From Eucalyptus grandis (lineage: Eukaryota; Streptophyta; Magnoliopsida; Myrtales; Myrtaceae): DNA of 64,000 nt. The translations under genes and the position numbers were made by a program. The notes below the pieces were generated by a model. That model made no database searches, was not told the DNA's origin, and was given only the letters and a program-made list of their open reading frames with translations. Every line of letters starts with the position of its first letter. Within the stretch, counting starts at the first letter, position 1. The stretch spans positions 6,696,001 to 6,760,000 of the forward strand of contig NC_052612.1 in NCBI RefSeq assembly GCF_016545825.1, read 5' to 3'. Of this stretch, positions 44,985 through 56,318 are shown piece after piece.

Positions 44985-47218
44985 TTTGCCTTGGCTCTTG
45001 GAGCAAGGAGTGATCTATCGGAATCAGGCACATTATCCATACAACTACGAGCAACCTTTAGGAGGTCAGGAACACAAGCTTGGACATATGGAGATAAGTT
45101 CTGCAAGACATCTGTCGTAACATCTGGTGTTAGTGGATCCAATGGAAGAAATGGAAGTTTGGCAACCTCCCTCAAAGCATCCAGATAATGACCTGCTCTC
45201 GCCAATTTGTATATCAATAATATCGCCTCAAGCTGTCCTAACACTGTTTGTTGCTCCATAACACTCTCTAATCAGGACTGTAGGAATTATGCAACTGAGA
45301 AGTAAATGTCTAACCGTAGAACAAAAAAGGGGGACAATTAACTTCTTAGATGAATAAGTTATTTCTAGTCACAAACCGCTTTAGTGCCCTAACTGAAGCA
45401 AGCAATTTGAATTATGCAATTATATGGCAGCGGGTAAGGAAATATTTAGAATAGGTGAAATCTAAATGATGGACCAATTTTCCAGTTTCATCATGCTGCA
45501 GCAATAAATGATCTAGCATGAGAGAAGCTTTAAAAAGCATGAAAATAGTCCATCCAAAAGGAAACTGCCACTTAGAAGACAGACAGCAGCTACCAAGAGA
45601 TTACCTGATTTCAGGACTATATTTGTAGGTCTCCAAAATCTCGTTTCCAGAATGAATCAAGCCAGCTGTCTGGCTTTCACCATCCAACCGTCCGCGTCAA
45701 AGAGCACACCAAGTCTGAAAGGCATTTTTTATTGGTGTCCAGGGCCATTGAGAACGCCCCAATCCTCTTCAGAATCTCTATTGACTGATTTAATTAAAGG
45801 AAAGAATAAACAAAGGAACAGGGTATAAAGACCATCCTAGATTCGATATTATCCCAAGATGAAATATCCATTAAAATTCTAGATTTAGCAATGGAGGATG
45901 ATATAACTGGAACTGTATTAAAGATGAAAGTTTAGATCTCGATGAAAAGCTACACATAAAGAGTGAACTAAAGTAGAGTAAATAAGAAAATGAACTACCG
46001 CTAATTTATTTACACAAGCGAAATGATCTCCCTCCCTCCCATCCCTACATGTATAAAAATTTGTTCCAACTCAATAAATTATATCACGGAACATTTACTT
46101 TTGTTATTGGGTAGCCAATGAAATAATGATCAGCAGAACATGAATCACCTCGAAAAGATAATTTCTGAACAAACACAGTCAATCAAAGTACTTTGGCTCT
46201 CAAAGGTTCATTGAAAACTTATTTCATTTGTGACTCCATAAAAGCAATAGGAGAAAGGGCAAATTCCATCAGCAGTCACTGAACGTGAGTGGATTTTGCT
46301 AACAGCTCGCTGAACTTTAGTTTTGATCATCTCTTGTCCAGAACTTTTATTTCTTTATAATTTATGCACTTTGACCAAAATCCAGCCAATTTTCAAGCAA
46401 AGTACCGATGTAGTATATGCATGGTCACGTGGCCACCATGTCAGCAATTAGCTGACATTGGGCAATTGAAGTCAAAGTTCAGTGATATGATTGGAAACAC
46501 CACAGTCCAACATTAAGTAAAGGGAGGAAAACGGAGAGAAAGACCATACTTTGTCATATATCCCTGCTTCCAAGCACTGCTGGGGCAGCTTCAAGCATAA
46601 TTGGTTGTCTTGTTTTTACGTCCAGCATAAACCTTATCAATTCACCTTCTTCCCCAGAACCTCTTGAACCAAGCCAAAAGTAAATCTCACCATCTCAAAA
46701 TAACAGCTCCGTGAGGAGTTGTTTCAGCATCAAACTTCTCTGTCTCTGCTGATCTGCATTTCCCCTTCCAGTCCAAAATAGTTGTCCACCACCCACTGCA
46801 GCAGCAGCCTGTGCATAATATTCGAAAGACGTAAATATGAAGACCATGCTGTTGAATCATGCTAGATGCTTCTGTATAAGCATCCATTACACCAAACTTT
46901 GATCCTGCCCCTGTACCTTCCATAAGGATGCCATGGTCGGCAAGCACGATAGCTATGTGAGTGGCATCACTGTTGTACCCTTCATCTCCTGCTTCTTTAG
47001 ACAAATAGAGGATATCGGGTAGGAACTGGATGCTTAGGAGCAGAATATATGGGTATACAAGAGGCTCCTTCCCATTTTTGGTATAGTATGATGCTGCAAA
47101 CTTATTTAGGTAAGCCTGCAAATCCTCTAAACTATAGGGGACTGAACTCTCACTAAGGATAGCAGATGAACCTCCCAGAGGGAACTCCTTGATGGCTGAC
47201 AGTTTAAACCACAATGGT
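44985..47218 (-). pseudogene. NUP93 (Nic96-family nucleoporin) pseudogene, C-terminal part with introns
   Basis: Minus-strand exon a (47,218 to about 46,552) begins WFKLSAIKEF, then YSLEDLQAYLNKFAASYYTK and GNGKEPLVYPYILLLSIQFL-like sequence, AGDEGYNSDATHIAIVLADH, then a frameshift into YYAQAAAAVGGGQLFWTGRG and GSRGSGEEGELIRFMLDVKT. Exon b (45,784-45,605) has SIEILKRIGAFSMALDT, a frameshift, then AGLIHSGNEILETYKYSPEI. Exon c (about 45,275-44,985) has VMEQQTVLGQLEAILLIYKL, ALREVAKLPFLPLDPLTPDV, and ends near the usual RAK position. These match the last third of plant NUP93 (Nic96), a linker of the inner ring of the nuclear pore. Introns retained means a DNA-level copy. Frameshifts and a missing N-terminal two thirds make it non-functional. 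Confidence 0.8.
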
Positions 47219-47299
47219 GGTGAAAAGTGCCGATAGATCTCTCAGCAGCCTTTTGACGAGCCTTCAAGAACCAGATATCATGGCATATAGTAACAACCT

Positions 47300-47459
47300 T
47301 TTCTTATCATACATAGCTCGCCCTCAAGGACTTTGACGCTCTTGATGGCTTGTGGGAGGACCTTGGGGATGAGGTTATTGGCATCAAGGACAGCAGCCTT
47401 GAACATCTTGGCCGGAGGGATCTAGACATGATCTCGGAGTCGTAAGTGATGACACCCAT
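47300..47459 (-). pseudogene. Bet v 1-like exon-1 fragment
   Basis: From ATG 47,459: MGVITYDSEIM, then a frameshift; the original continues as [20 protein letters not shown] and [15 protein letters not shown]. Homology is lost near 47,305, before the donor. About 85 bases further on in the same direction the NUP93-like exon begins, so two unrelated gene pieces are joined. Confidence 0.7.
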
Positions 47460-47469
47460 GATTGGATCC

Positions 47470-48500
47470 GAATTGAGTTGCTGAAACTGAGAAGGGGGTG
47501 ATGATCAGGAAAGACTGAGTAGCAGTGATGAAGTTGGTCTCTAGGACTTGGGAATGAAGAGAAAAGGCTGAACCAAAACTGATATATAGAGAGAGACTAA
47601 GAGTGAAGGGCTTTGATCAGTGAATATTTTGCGAAACAAACAAAGCTTAAGAACAAAAATAAATAAATAAATAAAAATTATTCCGTGGATTATTCAGATT
47701 ATGACATGCCCCTTGTTCCTAATAAAAAAATGTCTATATGGTGATAGAACAAAGCGTTGGACGATAATATTGGGGAGAACCGGGCAACAATTTACTAATA
47801 ACGAAACACAATTTAGCATCAATTTCTCCTCTAAAACTAAACCAACGGAAATCAACTCAACTCCAGCAACCACCAGCAATATGTAATACCGAAATGACAA
47901 TAAGACAAGCCGAAAACGACACTAAGGTTTTTAACATGGAAACCAATATGGAAAAAATCACATACCCTCCTTACTAACAGTAATAGGATACACAAAACAT
48001 TATTTTCTAATCACACAGTAGAGACTCAACATCAATAATATAACCATATCTCCTCACTCCAAAGATAGATTACTATAAACGGAGCAAGAAAACCCTAATC
48101 GGTTGGAGAATCTGGAGGGGGTTCTTATTGAACGAAATCAATCAATTCGTAGTCCTTGGTTTTACGAAACAACATTCAAATTTGAGCAAATTCCGTCGGC
48201 ATCTTGTGTTCGAATCGGGACCGAAAAGATTGTGCCCTTTCTTTCGGAACGCTAAGAAAGAAGAGCCCAGGACACAGACAACAATTACCCACTCACTAAG
48301 TCCCGAAAAGCATAGACGAGCGAAATGCTTCACGAATTAACCTAAGAGCAACAGAAACACGCCGAGATAGAAAACGGTAGAAGCCGACGCCCCAAATTGC
48401 AAACTTCTTCGACCCCAAAAAAAAAAAAAAAAAAAAAATTTGCAAACTTCGAGCTACAAAATGGCGATTAAGCATGGAGGCCGGAGAGGGGGTGGAGGGA
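47470..48500. other. Intergenic, no gene recognised
   Basis: Upstream flank of the Bet v 1-like fragment, then unassigned sequence. It ends in an A-homopolymer (48,416-48,438). A TATA-like gatatatagagagag (minus-strand tctctatatatc) near 47,581 may be the old promoter of the fragment. Confidence 0.35.
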
Positions 48501-48504
48501 GCAC

Positions 48505-48623
48505 CTTGATGTCGAAATCGGCGCCGGCGGTGGCGAGGAGGCCCGAGGTGGGGGCGGGTGGAAATCTAGGGTTAGGACGGGATTGGTCTCGTGCCAATTC
48601 ATCTGGACCGTGCCTCCCTTCAT
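48505..48623 (-). pseudogene. FAS2 (CAF-1 subunit) exon-1 fragment, copy 2
   Basis: From ATG 48,623: [20 protein letters not shown] then FHP. A one-base frameshift in a C-run follows, then [14 protein letters not shown] directly before a GT donor at 48,504. This is the first exon of FASCIATA2 with its WD40 start. No other FAS2 exon is nearby. It is longer than the 9.4-kb copy and ends at the natural splice site. Confidence 0.75.
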
Positions 48624-48711
48624 ATCTCCTCCGCCCGCTCCGCCGCTTCCTTCCTTCCCCCTCTCTCTCTCTGAAATCGAAGCCTTCTTCCTTCATTTCT
48701 TAGCGAACGAA

Positions 48712-48778
48712 ATCGATCAATTCGTGGAATTCGTGAGATTCGTGCGCTCTCCCCATTCCGGAGAGATTCCCGACAAGT
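48712..48778 (-). pseudogene. LRR-kinase stub next to the FAS2 fragment
   Basis: gaattcgtgagattcgtgcg ... gagagattcccgacaag matches the LRR segment at 9,630-9,680 and 41,955-42,003. Only about 65 bases remain; the rest of the LRR part seen in the 9.6-kb copy is deleted here. Confidence 0.6.
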
Positions 48779-49085
48779 AGAGATTAGACTGTAGGCTTGT
48801 CCATCGTCGTTTCAGTAAAGCGAGTGTAATGCCAAAAAAGGGAAATAAGGACGACACAATTGGCTCTGACATTGAATCGACAGTTTATTCCTGGCCTCCG
48901 AGGTGAGCATATCACGTGGCCCACCCATCATGGCTCAAATTCATGAAAACAAACTAATAAAAAGAAAATCCAAAACAGACTCCACCACCATCCTCTCGGA
49001 AATCCAATCAAAAAAAGGAAAAGATAAAAAAAGGCAAATCATCCCAGACAAAACAAGCATGGCATTCGCCACACGCTATTAAAAA
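48779..49085 (-). other. 3' flank of the Bet v 1-like gene, shared with 9,980-10,278
   Basis: Collinear with the segment downstream of the Bet v 1 fragment at 10.3 kb (tcacgtggcccacccatcat and gtttattcctggc are shared). Probably includes the 3' UTR. No coding sequence. Confidence 0.6.
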
Positions 49086-49675
49086 TTAACCACACACAGA
49101 TTCACAAGTCTCAGGGTTCGCGAGGCAAGCCTCGATGGCCCCAAACATAGTGAAAGCCTTCTCTCTCACAGCCTTGATCTTCTCCTCGGTGTTGTCCACG
49201 TTGCCCCTGGCGAAGTATTTGCTAGCGCTCCTGCACACCGAGCCTCCCTCCGGTGATGCACTGATCTTCACCTCGTAGCTAGTGTTCTCCAAGGTGTTGG
49301 CCAGCATGTTGCTCTCCGTGATTGAATTGGAGTAGGAGTAGCTCCCATCCAGGACCTCAAGCTTGTGCTTCACTACCTTGTTCCGATGGCCTATAGAAAA
49401 CGCAAGTCACATTTGAGACGCCACCGGTTTCGAAAATCGCAAGCACTGCTTTGAAACACCATTGACTCACGACATCGCCATCTTAATGGTTTAGGAACAT
49501 TTGAATTAACCAAGTAAATTTACTAACCTTCGCTGCCAGTGGTCTCCTCGACAAGCTCGACACTCTTGAGGAAAGGCAATAAGACTCTGGAGATGAGGTT
49601 TAAGGCCCTAACGATGGCCTCGAACGCCTGGGCTGGGGGGATGGAGGACTTGATCTCAGTCCTGAAGTATTCCAT
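49086..49675 (-). CDS. Bet v 1-like / PR-10 (MLP) family protein, two exons, apparently intact
   Basis: Exon 1 49,675-49,528 and exon 2 49,390-49,086, with a GT-AG intron in the family's usual position; about 150 residues. Exon 1: MEYFRTEIKSSIPPAQAFEA then NLISRVLLPFLKSVELVEET. Exon 2: VVKHKLEVLDGSYSYSNSIT, then SYEVKISASPEGGSVCRSAS, KYFARGNVDNTEEKIKAVRE, and a C-terminal helix FTMFGAIEACLANPET. Bet v 1-fold proteins are cytosolic and bind hydrophobic ligands; many are induced in defence. It is about 10 residues short, because the glycine-rich loop and the following IKxxxF strand (present in the pseudogene copies as GDRGAGSIEQVNI) are missing just before the intron. A minus-strand TATA box is at 49,770-49,780. 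This is the only open copy of the family in the window. Confidence 0.8.
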
Positions 49676-49767
49676 GATTCTCTGTCCGAAAAAAATCTGC
49701 TAAAAGCTGAAAAGGAATTATGAGAATTGCGAGTAGGAGTGAAGTCCTGATCTAAAATTTCGGAGCG

Positions 49768-49782
49768 CAGTTCAATGTATTT
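49768..49782 (-). promoter_or_regulatory. TATA box of the Bet v 1-like gene
   Basis: The minus strand reads tctataaatacattg, about 95-100 bases upstream of the ATG at 49,675, which is normal spacing for a plant TATA box plus 5' UTR. Confidence 0.65.
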
Positions 49783-49849
49783 ATAGATAGGGTGCGAGAG
49801 TGAGATGTAGAGGAGACCGTCTTACAATATAGACTCTTTCGGGACCTTT

Positions 49850-50629
49850 GGGTAGGCACGGGCTACTTTTTTATGTTTTTTTGAGTTCCTTTTTTGTTTT
49901 TTTGGCACAATTTTTGAGTTCCTTTACGGGGTTACTCCATCGGTACATCCGGATTGGGCGCTTTCAAGAATTTTGGGTGGACTCCGGGTCTGAACGCGAG
50001 GTAGAAAAAAGCCAAGGGAACAGGAGGCAGGTGGGACCCGGGGCGGGGCGGATGGCGACTGTCAGCCAGTGCTTTTTCCTTTTTTCCATTGAGAGGACGG
50101 AGACCAGGAAATCATATCCGGCCCGCTCGACTTTTGGCAATCAAGAAGCTTGATAAAGCTAGGCCGTGAGGTGAGTTGAGTCCTACACCGAATTGAAACT
50201 CTTTTCCATTCAATGCCGTGAATTATGTCATTTCCTTGGAACTACGAGGTCCGTCATCCAGGATTGTGATCTTCTATTGACCCAACTAGAAGCAGGAATT
50301 AAACTAAAATAGAAACCCAAAGAAACAAATAGTGTTACAGATTGAGTAGTCAAGACCCACCGATCCAGGATTGTTAGAACCTTCCATTCCATCCGATTGG
50401 GTTGTTTATCCCCCTCATTCCCTTTGGTAAATTTAAGTCTTGAATTTGGTACTGATTATAATTCATCTTTGAGTTAGTAATCAAAAGTTATTTTCGACCA
50501 AAAAAAAAAAAACCACCGATGACGTACTAATTCGATGTTGTTGATTTTGTGCGTACAAAGTCCAAATCAACATTAATGACGTCATATATGACGTGCTAAA
50601 AGTTGTTCATGAGTTGAATTTTTGCAATT
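49850..50629. other. Intergenic, no gene recognised
   Basis: Contains a single-frame open stretch (49,848-50,153) without recognisable domains, and an A-run at 50,500-50,512 followed by AT-rich sequence. Confidence 0.35.
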
Positions 50630-51060
50630 ACGTGCCCAATGAATTTTGACGCTCTTGAGTGGGAAATCACTAAATTGTTAACTTTTTCCAAATGCCTGAC
50701 AGGTTTCATAGGATTGGTTTGGCGAGTAGAGATAAAAAGTTAGCACGCAAGTAATTTAAAAGCACAGTATAAATTCGATTCTCCCAATCAATGAGCATAA
50801 ACGAGAACATTGGGGCGAAAAAGGTTGTTACCAGCATCGAAAAAGTGGACTTTTGAGAAGCTCCAATCACTGAAATGTTGTGTATTCGGCAAGATGCAAG
50901 TAAGTCTATTCATCGAGAGTTAGTATTTAGAGAAATGCATAAACAGATATTAAATCAATAGATACGTTTAGAAAAATGCCATACATAGCTTTTTTAGCTC
51001 AGTTATATAGAGCTTACTTTAGTAAGCAAGAGATCTTGACTTTGATTCTCAACGAGATCC
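50630..51060. repeat. Duplicated segment, copy 1 (partner 55,895-56,318)
   Basis: From gaattttgacgctcttgag to ctcaacgagatc, collinear with 55,895-56,318 at about 88-90 percent identity by eye. The two copies share aagctccaatcactgaaatg-type and ttcggcaagatgcaagta wording. Both run directly into the tRNA-like repeat arrays. Confidence 0.75.
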
Positions 51061-51550
51061 TTTGTCTTTTGACTTGTAATATTTCTTTTTTCACATTCAA
51101 TCTTCTTTCTAACAATTTTTTTGATAAACAAAAATTCAATTGAGCCAAAAAAAAAATGAATTGCTTAATACATGATAGAGCCAACATATATACATACTAT
51201 ATATGTGTTTTTTCTCTGTACAAATGGTTATACGAGGACCCAATTAGTAAGAGGGAGGTCTTGAATTTGACTCTCAACAAGAGCATTTGTCATTTAAACT
51301 TTTTCATAACAATTTTTTTACTAAAGAAAAAAATCGATTGAGCCAAAAAAATTGATTGAGCCAAAAAAATTGTCACTTAATACATCATAAAGCCAGCATA
51401 CACATATAATTCATTTTTCTCAGTACAAATGGGTATACGAGCACCCATTTAGTAAGTGGGAGGTTTTAAGTTCAACTTTCAATGAGAGCATTTATCTTCT
51501 AACTTATAATTTTTCCTTTTTGTAAATTCAAACTTCTTCATAATAATTTT
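50994..51550 (+). repeat. tRNA-like (SINE-like) tandem array, first locus
   Basis: Three units of about 200-215 bases. Each has a tRNA-like head. The first (50,994-51,058) shows a D-arm/A-box word tagctcagttatatagagc, a cttactttagtaag hairpin and a T-arm-like ttgactttgattctcaa. The next two (51,222 and 51,426) keep gagcacccatttagtaagtg, gggaggt and ttgaatttgactctcaa-type words. Tails are T-rich and end gagccaaaaaaa. The heads are too degenerate to be tRNA genes. The array resumes after the inserted element, at 52,190-52,320. Confidence 0.6.
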
Positions 51551-51558
51551 TTTAAGAT

Positions 51559-52184
51559 AAAAATCACCAAAAACCCCAAACTTTGCCCAAAGTGACAAAT
51601 TTACCCCAACTTTTATATTTTGATATGAAAATCACGAATTTTGTTAATTAGACACATTTATCCCAAACTTTTTTTCATGACACAAAAATTCTGAACTTGT
51701 ATTCATGTGACACATTTACTATAAACTATAAGGCATTTTGATCTTTTACTTTTTAAAATCTTTTCTTTTTCTTTTTTTCTTCTTCTTCTCTCTTCCCTCC
51801 GCCGGCAATGGCAGAGCCGGTGGAGGAAGCCATAGTTAGGTGAGGGCTGCCCTCATCGGCGTCAGGCGAGGGTCACCCTCGGCTAGGCTGGCTAGGGCCG
51901 CCCGACGCCAGCGAGGGAGGTCCTCGCCCGACCCAGCCGAGGGCGGCCCTCGCTCGATGCCGCCGAGTGCAGCCCTCGCCTGACTCTAACTTCCCTCCGC
52001 CATGGCCGGTGAAGGAAAGAGAGAAGAAGAAGAAAAAGAAAAGAAAAAAAAAGAATAAGACGAAAATGCTATTGGTGGGGTAAATGTGTTACGGTTTGCA
52101 AAATTTGGGGTTTTTTATGTTACAAAAGAAGGTTTAGGATAAATTTGTCACTTTAGGCAAAGTTAGGATTTTTGGTGGTTTTTT
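51559..52184. mobile_element. TIR element inserted in the tRNA-like array
   Basis: Left aaatcaccaaaaaccccaaa and right tttttggtggttttttccc are inverted. The inversion extends through ctttgcccaaagtgacaaattt / aaatttgtcactttaggcaaag and tttatcccaaac / ggtttaggataaa. The core (51,795-52,010) is GC-rich with gagggc/gccctcg words between ct-rich and ga-rich tracts. No transposase. Confidence 0.7.
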
Positions 52185-52189
52185 CCCTT

Positions 52190-52320
52190 TCGATCAAGCC
52201 ATAAAAAAAGTCACTTAATACAACATAGAGCCAACATATATAATATATTTTGTTCCTTTTTCTTGGTATAAATGGAATACTAGCACTCGTTTAGCAAGCC
52301 AAAGTCTTGAGATATAAGCA
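52190..52320 (+). repeat. tRNA-like array, remaining unit after insertion
   Basis: Contains aagtcacttaatacaacata, gagccaacatatata and aatactagcactcgtttagc, the same order as the other units, truncated after the T-arm-like part. Confidence 0.5.
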
Positions 52321-52693
52321 AATGTTCAAACAATAAAATAAATAGAACAACAAAATAAATTGGATACCAGACTTATATGATTCAATTGCATGACCTACCT
52401 CTATAAGAAAAGTAATAACAAATTTTATTGTAGATCAAACAATATAACGGAAATTATAACCACAGTCGAGTTACTTTAATATTTTTAGTGTTTTCCAATT
52501 CCTAATTACATTCAATAACTCAAGTAATATATAACCTCACAATTTGTAACTAAATAATCCTTTAATCTCAAGAAGAAATTAACAAATCACGAATTAAACC
52601 CTAATTTCGCTATATGTAATTCAAGGAGAATATCCAATGTCAAGCACGCCAACGGCACTACTTGCAGCTGAAAAACCCGTGATAAAGTCACCT

Positions 52694-53731
52694 CTCCGCA
52701 CTAGGGGTGAGCAGCGGTTTAGGGTCGACCCTAGACCGACCCTCGACCGGCCCAACCCCGCCGGTCCCGGGGTCCGGTTCCCAAGGGGGACCTGGTCGGT
52801 CATTGGTCCCGAATTCCAAAACCAACACGCGCGGGTTGGTCCTCTGGTCCTAAGAGTTTTGGGTTGGTCCAACCCTAGACCAACCCTATATATTATATTA
52901 TATTATTTATAATTCTTTTATATATTCAAACATAAGTAAAATATTTGTTATATTATATTATATTAAGATGTTCTATCAATAGCATTAATAGTAATTTCAA
53001 TTTAAAACTTTTGTTGAGTATTAATTATGTGTCGTTTGTTTTGTTTTCAGGTGTTTAGAAGTTCAAGTGAATTAACAAGATGTGAAGTTATATATTCATG
53101 GTTTCTATTAATTATTTTGAACTGTTTATGGTTTAATTGTATTTTACTAATGAATTTCAACTGCACATTGCTTTTCAATTTGTGTCAAATGGTAGAAGTT
53201 TTTGAAAAGTAGAGTAGTACTACAGTTGTTACGATGATTTGCTAGTCAAGTGGTGTGAAACTCATTTTTTAGTTGAGTGGACTCTACATGATCAAATGCA
53301 GGAAAACACTTTTGCATATGGTGTTATAAATATTAAAGATAGATGATTACAAAAACTTTCCATCTTGCCCCATATCTCGATGAGTGGTTAACAGGTACGA
53401 AATTTACATTATTGTCTCATCTTAAATTTGCTAAATATGTATTGGTATTTATAGTTTAGTTGCATAATGCCGCATTATCGATGGATATGTAATTTGAATT
53501 TGTAGGTTTGCTTTTTTAGGGAGTATAAAAAATAAGACGAAAAAAAATTATCGATCGGTCCCAGGTTGACCTTGGAACCAAACCGAACCCATTGGGTTGG
53601 TCCGGTCTTTGGTCCCAAGTTCAATAGGGTCGGTCCTCAGTCCTAAAAATTGAGGACCGATATTGTATGAGTTGGTTCTAGGGTTAGGGGTGGCCCGAAC
53701 CAACCGGACCATGCTCACCCCTACTCCGCAC
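52694..53731. mobile_element. hAT-like non-autonomous element with perfect 8-bp target duplication
   Basis: The 8-bp ctccgcac is present at 52,694-52,701 and 53,724-53,731. The element (52,702-53,723, 1022 bp) has perfect 12-bp terminal inverted repeats, taggggtgagca / tgctcacccc-ta. Subterminal regions repeat accgacc, ggttggtcc and ggtccc words in both orientations, likely transposase-binding repeats. The middle is AT-rich and has no transposase frame. Confidence 0.88.
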
Positions 53732-53733
53732 TA

Positions 53734-53752
53734 AAGAGAGAGAGAGAGAGAG
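53734..53752. repeat. (ga)n microsatellite
   Basis: Run of about nine ga units immediately to the right of the hAT element's target duplication. Confidence 0.8.
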
Positions 53753-53878
53753 AATGTGTGCATGTCTGTCTTTTTCCTTTGGCATTTTTGGCGGCTTCTT
53801 GCGTGGCAGTCATCTAAGTGACCGGTGAGAAGTTTCTGAAAGACCGATAAAAAGAAGGAATAAGAAGAAGAATACTTT

Positions 53879-53880
<2 letters not shown>

Positions 53881-53927
<47 letters not shown>
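53881..53927. repeat. (ga)n microsatellite
   Basis: About 23 uninterrupted ga units; causes artefactual open frames rich in Ser-Leu or Arg-Glu. Confidence 0.95.
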
Positions 53928-53928
<1 letters not shown>

Positions 53929-53929
53929 A

Positions 53930-55330
53930 ATCAATATTGTCAGTGCGCTGTTCGGGGTACAAAGCAATGATTTCATCATTCTCGATAGGGTTTTGAAAAT
54001 ATGGCTTTTCAGGTCGAATGACGCTTCTTGTATGGTCAATCCGTTTCATATATTCTCCCGTTCCCTTTTGGGAGTAGTCGTGCACTACTCCCCGCCCCCT
54101 TCTCTCTCTCAACCGTCGTCTAGTTGAACAATTTTTTAACAGTCCCGACGCGTGCTTTTGCTGTCTGTCCCTCCTGCCTCAGAATCTTGAAACGGTGCCG
54201 ATGCGGACCTCTTCCTCCTGCCTCAGTTTCTTTGAATATAATTAGCCCGTTTCACTGTGTTTGCAAGTGGGGATTGGAGTGGGAGTGCGTTCCCCTTGTA
54301 TATGCGCGCGCCCATCAACCAAAGCTTCCCCCAACCCTATCAAATCTCGCTCCAATCCACTATTGTCCTTTGGATTAATCACCACGGAAAGCGCCGATTT
54401 CACAAGACCGTCGTCGCACCGAATTCCCGCCCTACCCTTCGGCACCTTCTCAGTAAAAGACAAGGAGAAAAGCTCACCATCGGACTTTATTTGAGCCCGA
54501 CTTAATTTGAGGACGTGCATCAGTTTGTTGAACCCGATCTATTAGGGGAAAAAAAAATACCAATATCACATTTTCATATTTAAATTAGAATTTATCTTGA
54601 ACAGAATATTTACATGAGGAGTTTTGTAAGCATAGCAGTTTTTAAGTTACTATGAAAATAATACGAACTGCAAATTCTTGAAAAAGTGGATTTCATAATA
54701 ATTTATAATTATTTATTTTTATGTATCATAATATATTATTATTCTCATATTAAATTAAAAACGGTCGTTCAATCATTTATCTTCACATGAGGCGAGTATT
54801 TGGTCTTTGGAGAAATCTCTGGTGGTCATGAAAAGTGCGAATCCATTATACTCAGATTTTTTTTCTTCTCTCTTTTTTATCTGGCCAATTGAAAAGTTGG
54901 ACAAAGCCGCGTCTGAGTGGGTTCTGTTTGTTACTTCAGCCGTGCACAGCCAAGGGATTTCACGTGCCGCACAGTAGGTTTCGTTTCATGGGAGCAACAC
55001 CATGTGATTTGCACGAGCCGCTCAGTGTTTACGCTGAGGAATCTGGGTCGAACGAATTATACTGAAGTGATTTGAAAAAATTAAGATGCCGCAATTTTTA
55101 TAAGATGTTTCACAAGCATCTTTAATTACAGCATTCAGAATTTCTACCACCTCAACAGTTGTCTCACCCACTTCGAAGGCGTCGCATCTATTACTGCAGA
55201 CGAAAATTATAACACTTTACCTCAAAACGGATTCATAGTTCATTCACGATTATTATTCATCTTCAAGAGACGTGAGAATGGAGACATAAACCATGGTGGG
55301 AGACAGAAAGATTGAGCCAACACGCAACAT
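53930..55330. other. Intergenic, no gene recognised
   Basis: Several open frames of 75-95 codons overlap on both strands (54,124-54,520 and 54,835-55,065), but none shows a domain or splice context I recognise. An AT-rich stretch lies at 54,545-54,790. Confidence 0.35.
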
Positions 55331-55337
55331 CAACAAC

Positions 55338-55606
55338 TCAATTGTGAGCATCAGGGTTTCGCAAGAGATGGGCGTCGATGGCCTTGAACATTTCCATGGC
55401 CCTTCTGTCTTTGCGGGCCGTGATCTCGGGCCTCCTCCTTGGCATAGTACTTGCTCGAGCTCTTGCACACGCGCCCTCCTTCTGGACCTCACCTCGAACT
55501 TGATCTTCTCGAGCCCATCGCCCTCAACAGTGGTGTACACGAACGTGAGCGACCTTCCCCTTGTTCAGTTCGTCGACCCGGTGCTTCGCCGAGTTGAGCT
55601 GGCTAG
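55338..55606 (-). pseudogene. Bet v 1-like exon-2 pseudogene
   Basis: After an AG acceptor (55,607-55,608) the minus strand reads SQLNSAKHRVDELNKGKV, a frameshift, VYTTVEGDGLEKIKFEVR, another frameshift, KSSSKYYAKEEA, and a final shift to MFKAIDAHLL-NPDAHN ending at a TGA (55,338-55,340). No matching exon 1 is recognisable in the 300 bases upstream. Confidence 0.7.
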
Positions 55607-55894
55607 CTGCAAGACACAGAAAACCACAATCAACTCCTAAACTGTCGGTGAATGTCTTGAGAAATGCGTAGCGATAAAAATGTGGAAAGTGGGTGAAGTT
55701 AAAAGATGCACGAGGACTCGTCTTCCCCGAAAGCGACTTGCTTGATGATTGAAATGCTCTCTAAATGATTCTCAGTCGCCTGTTTAGTAATCTAAATCGC
55801 CATCACAATAGTCTAAATCGTATAATAGAGAAAGAGGACTAAAGACATGGATCTCAAGCCCAAATGATAATTACAAGCATGCAAATGATCATTT

Positions 55895-56318
55895 GAATTT
55901 TGATGCTCTTGAGGGTGGGAAGTCACTAAATTATTAGCTTTTTTCCAACACCGGTCGGGTTCCATGGGATTGTTTCCGCTATTAGAGATAAAAAAAAAAA
56001 GTTAGCATGCAAGTAATTTAAAAGCACATTATAAATTCGGTTCTCCCAATCAACGAGTATAAACGATAATATGGGGGCGAAAAAATTGTTACGAGAACTA
56101 AAACGTGGACTTTTCGAGAAGCTCCAATAACAGAAATGTCGCATATTCGGCAAGATGCAAGTACGTCCATCCATCGAGACTTAGTTTTTGGAGAAATGCA
56201 CAAACAGATATTGAATGAATAAAAACGTTTAGTTAAGGTCATAAATAGCTTTTTTAGCTCAGTTAAATAGAGCTTACTTTAGTAAGCGAGAGGTCTTGAC
56301 TTTGAATCTCAACGAGAT
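55895..56318. repeat. Duplicated segment, copy 2 (partner 50,630-51,060)
   Basis: Same content and order as the copy at 50.6 kb, from gaattttgatgctcttgag to ctcaacgagatc. Its right end is a tRNA-like head containing tagctcagttaaatagagc. Confidence 0.75.

Noticed and set aside
50994..51058. A genuine tRNA gene
   Set aside because: D-arm-like and T-arm-like words are present, but there is no paired acceptor stem, the anticodon hairpin has a 4-base loop, and the unit is repeated with drift. Treated as SINE-like.
53731..54112. Ser-Leu and Arg-Glu repeat proteins on the minus strand
   Set aside because: Translation of the (ga)n microsatellites.
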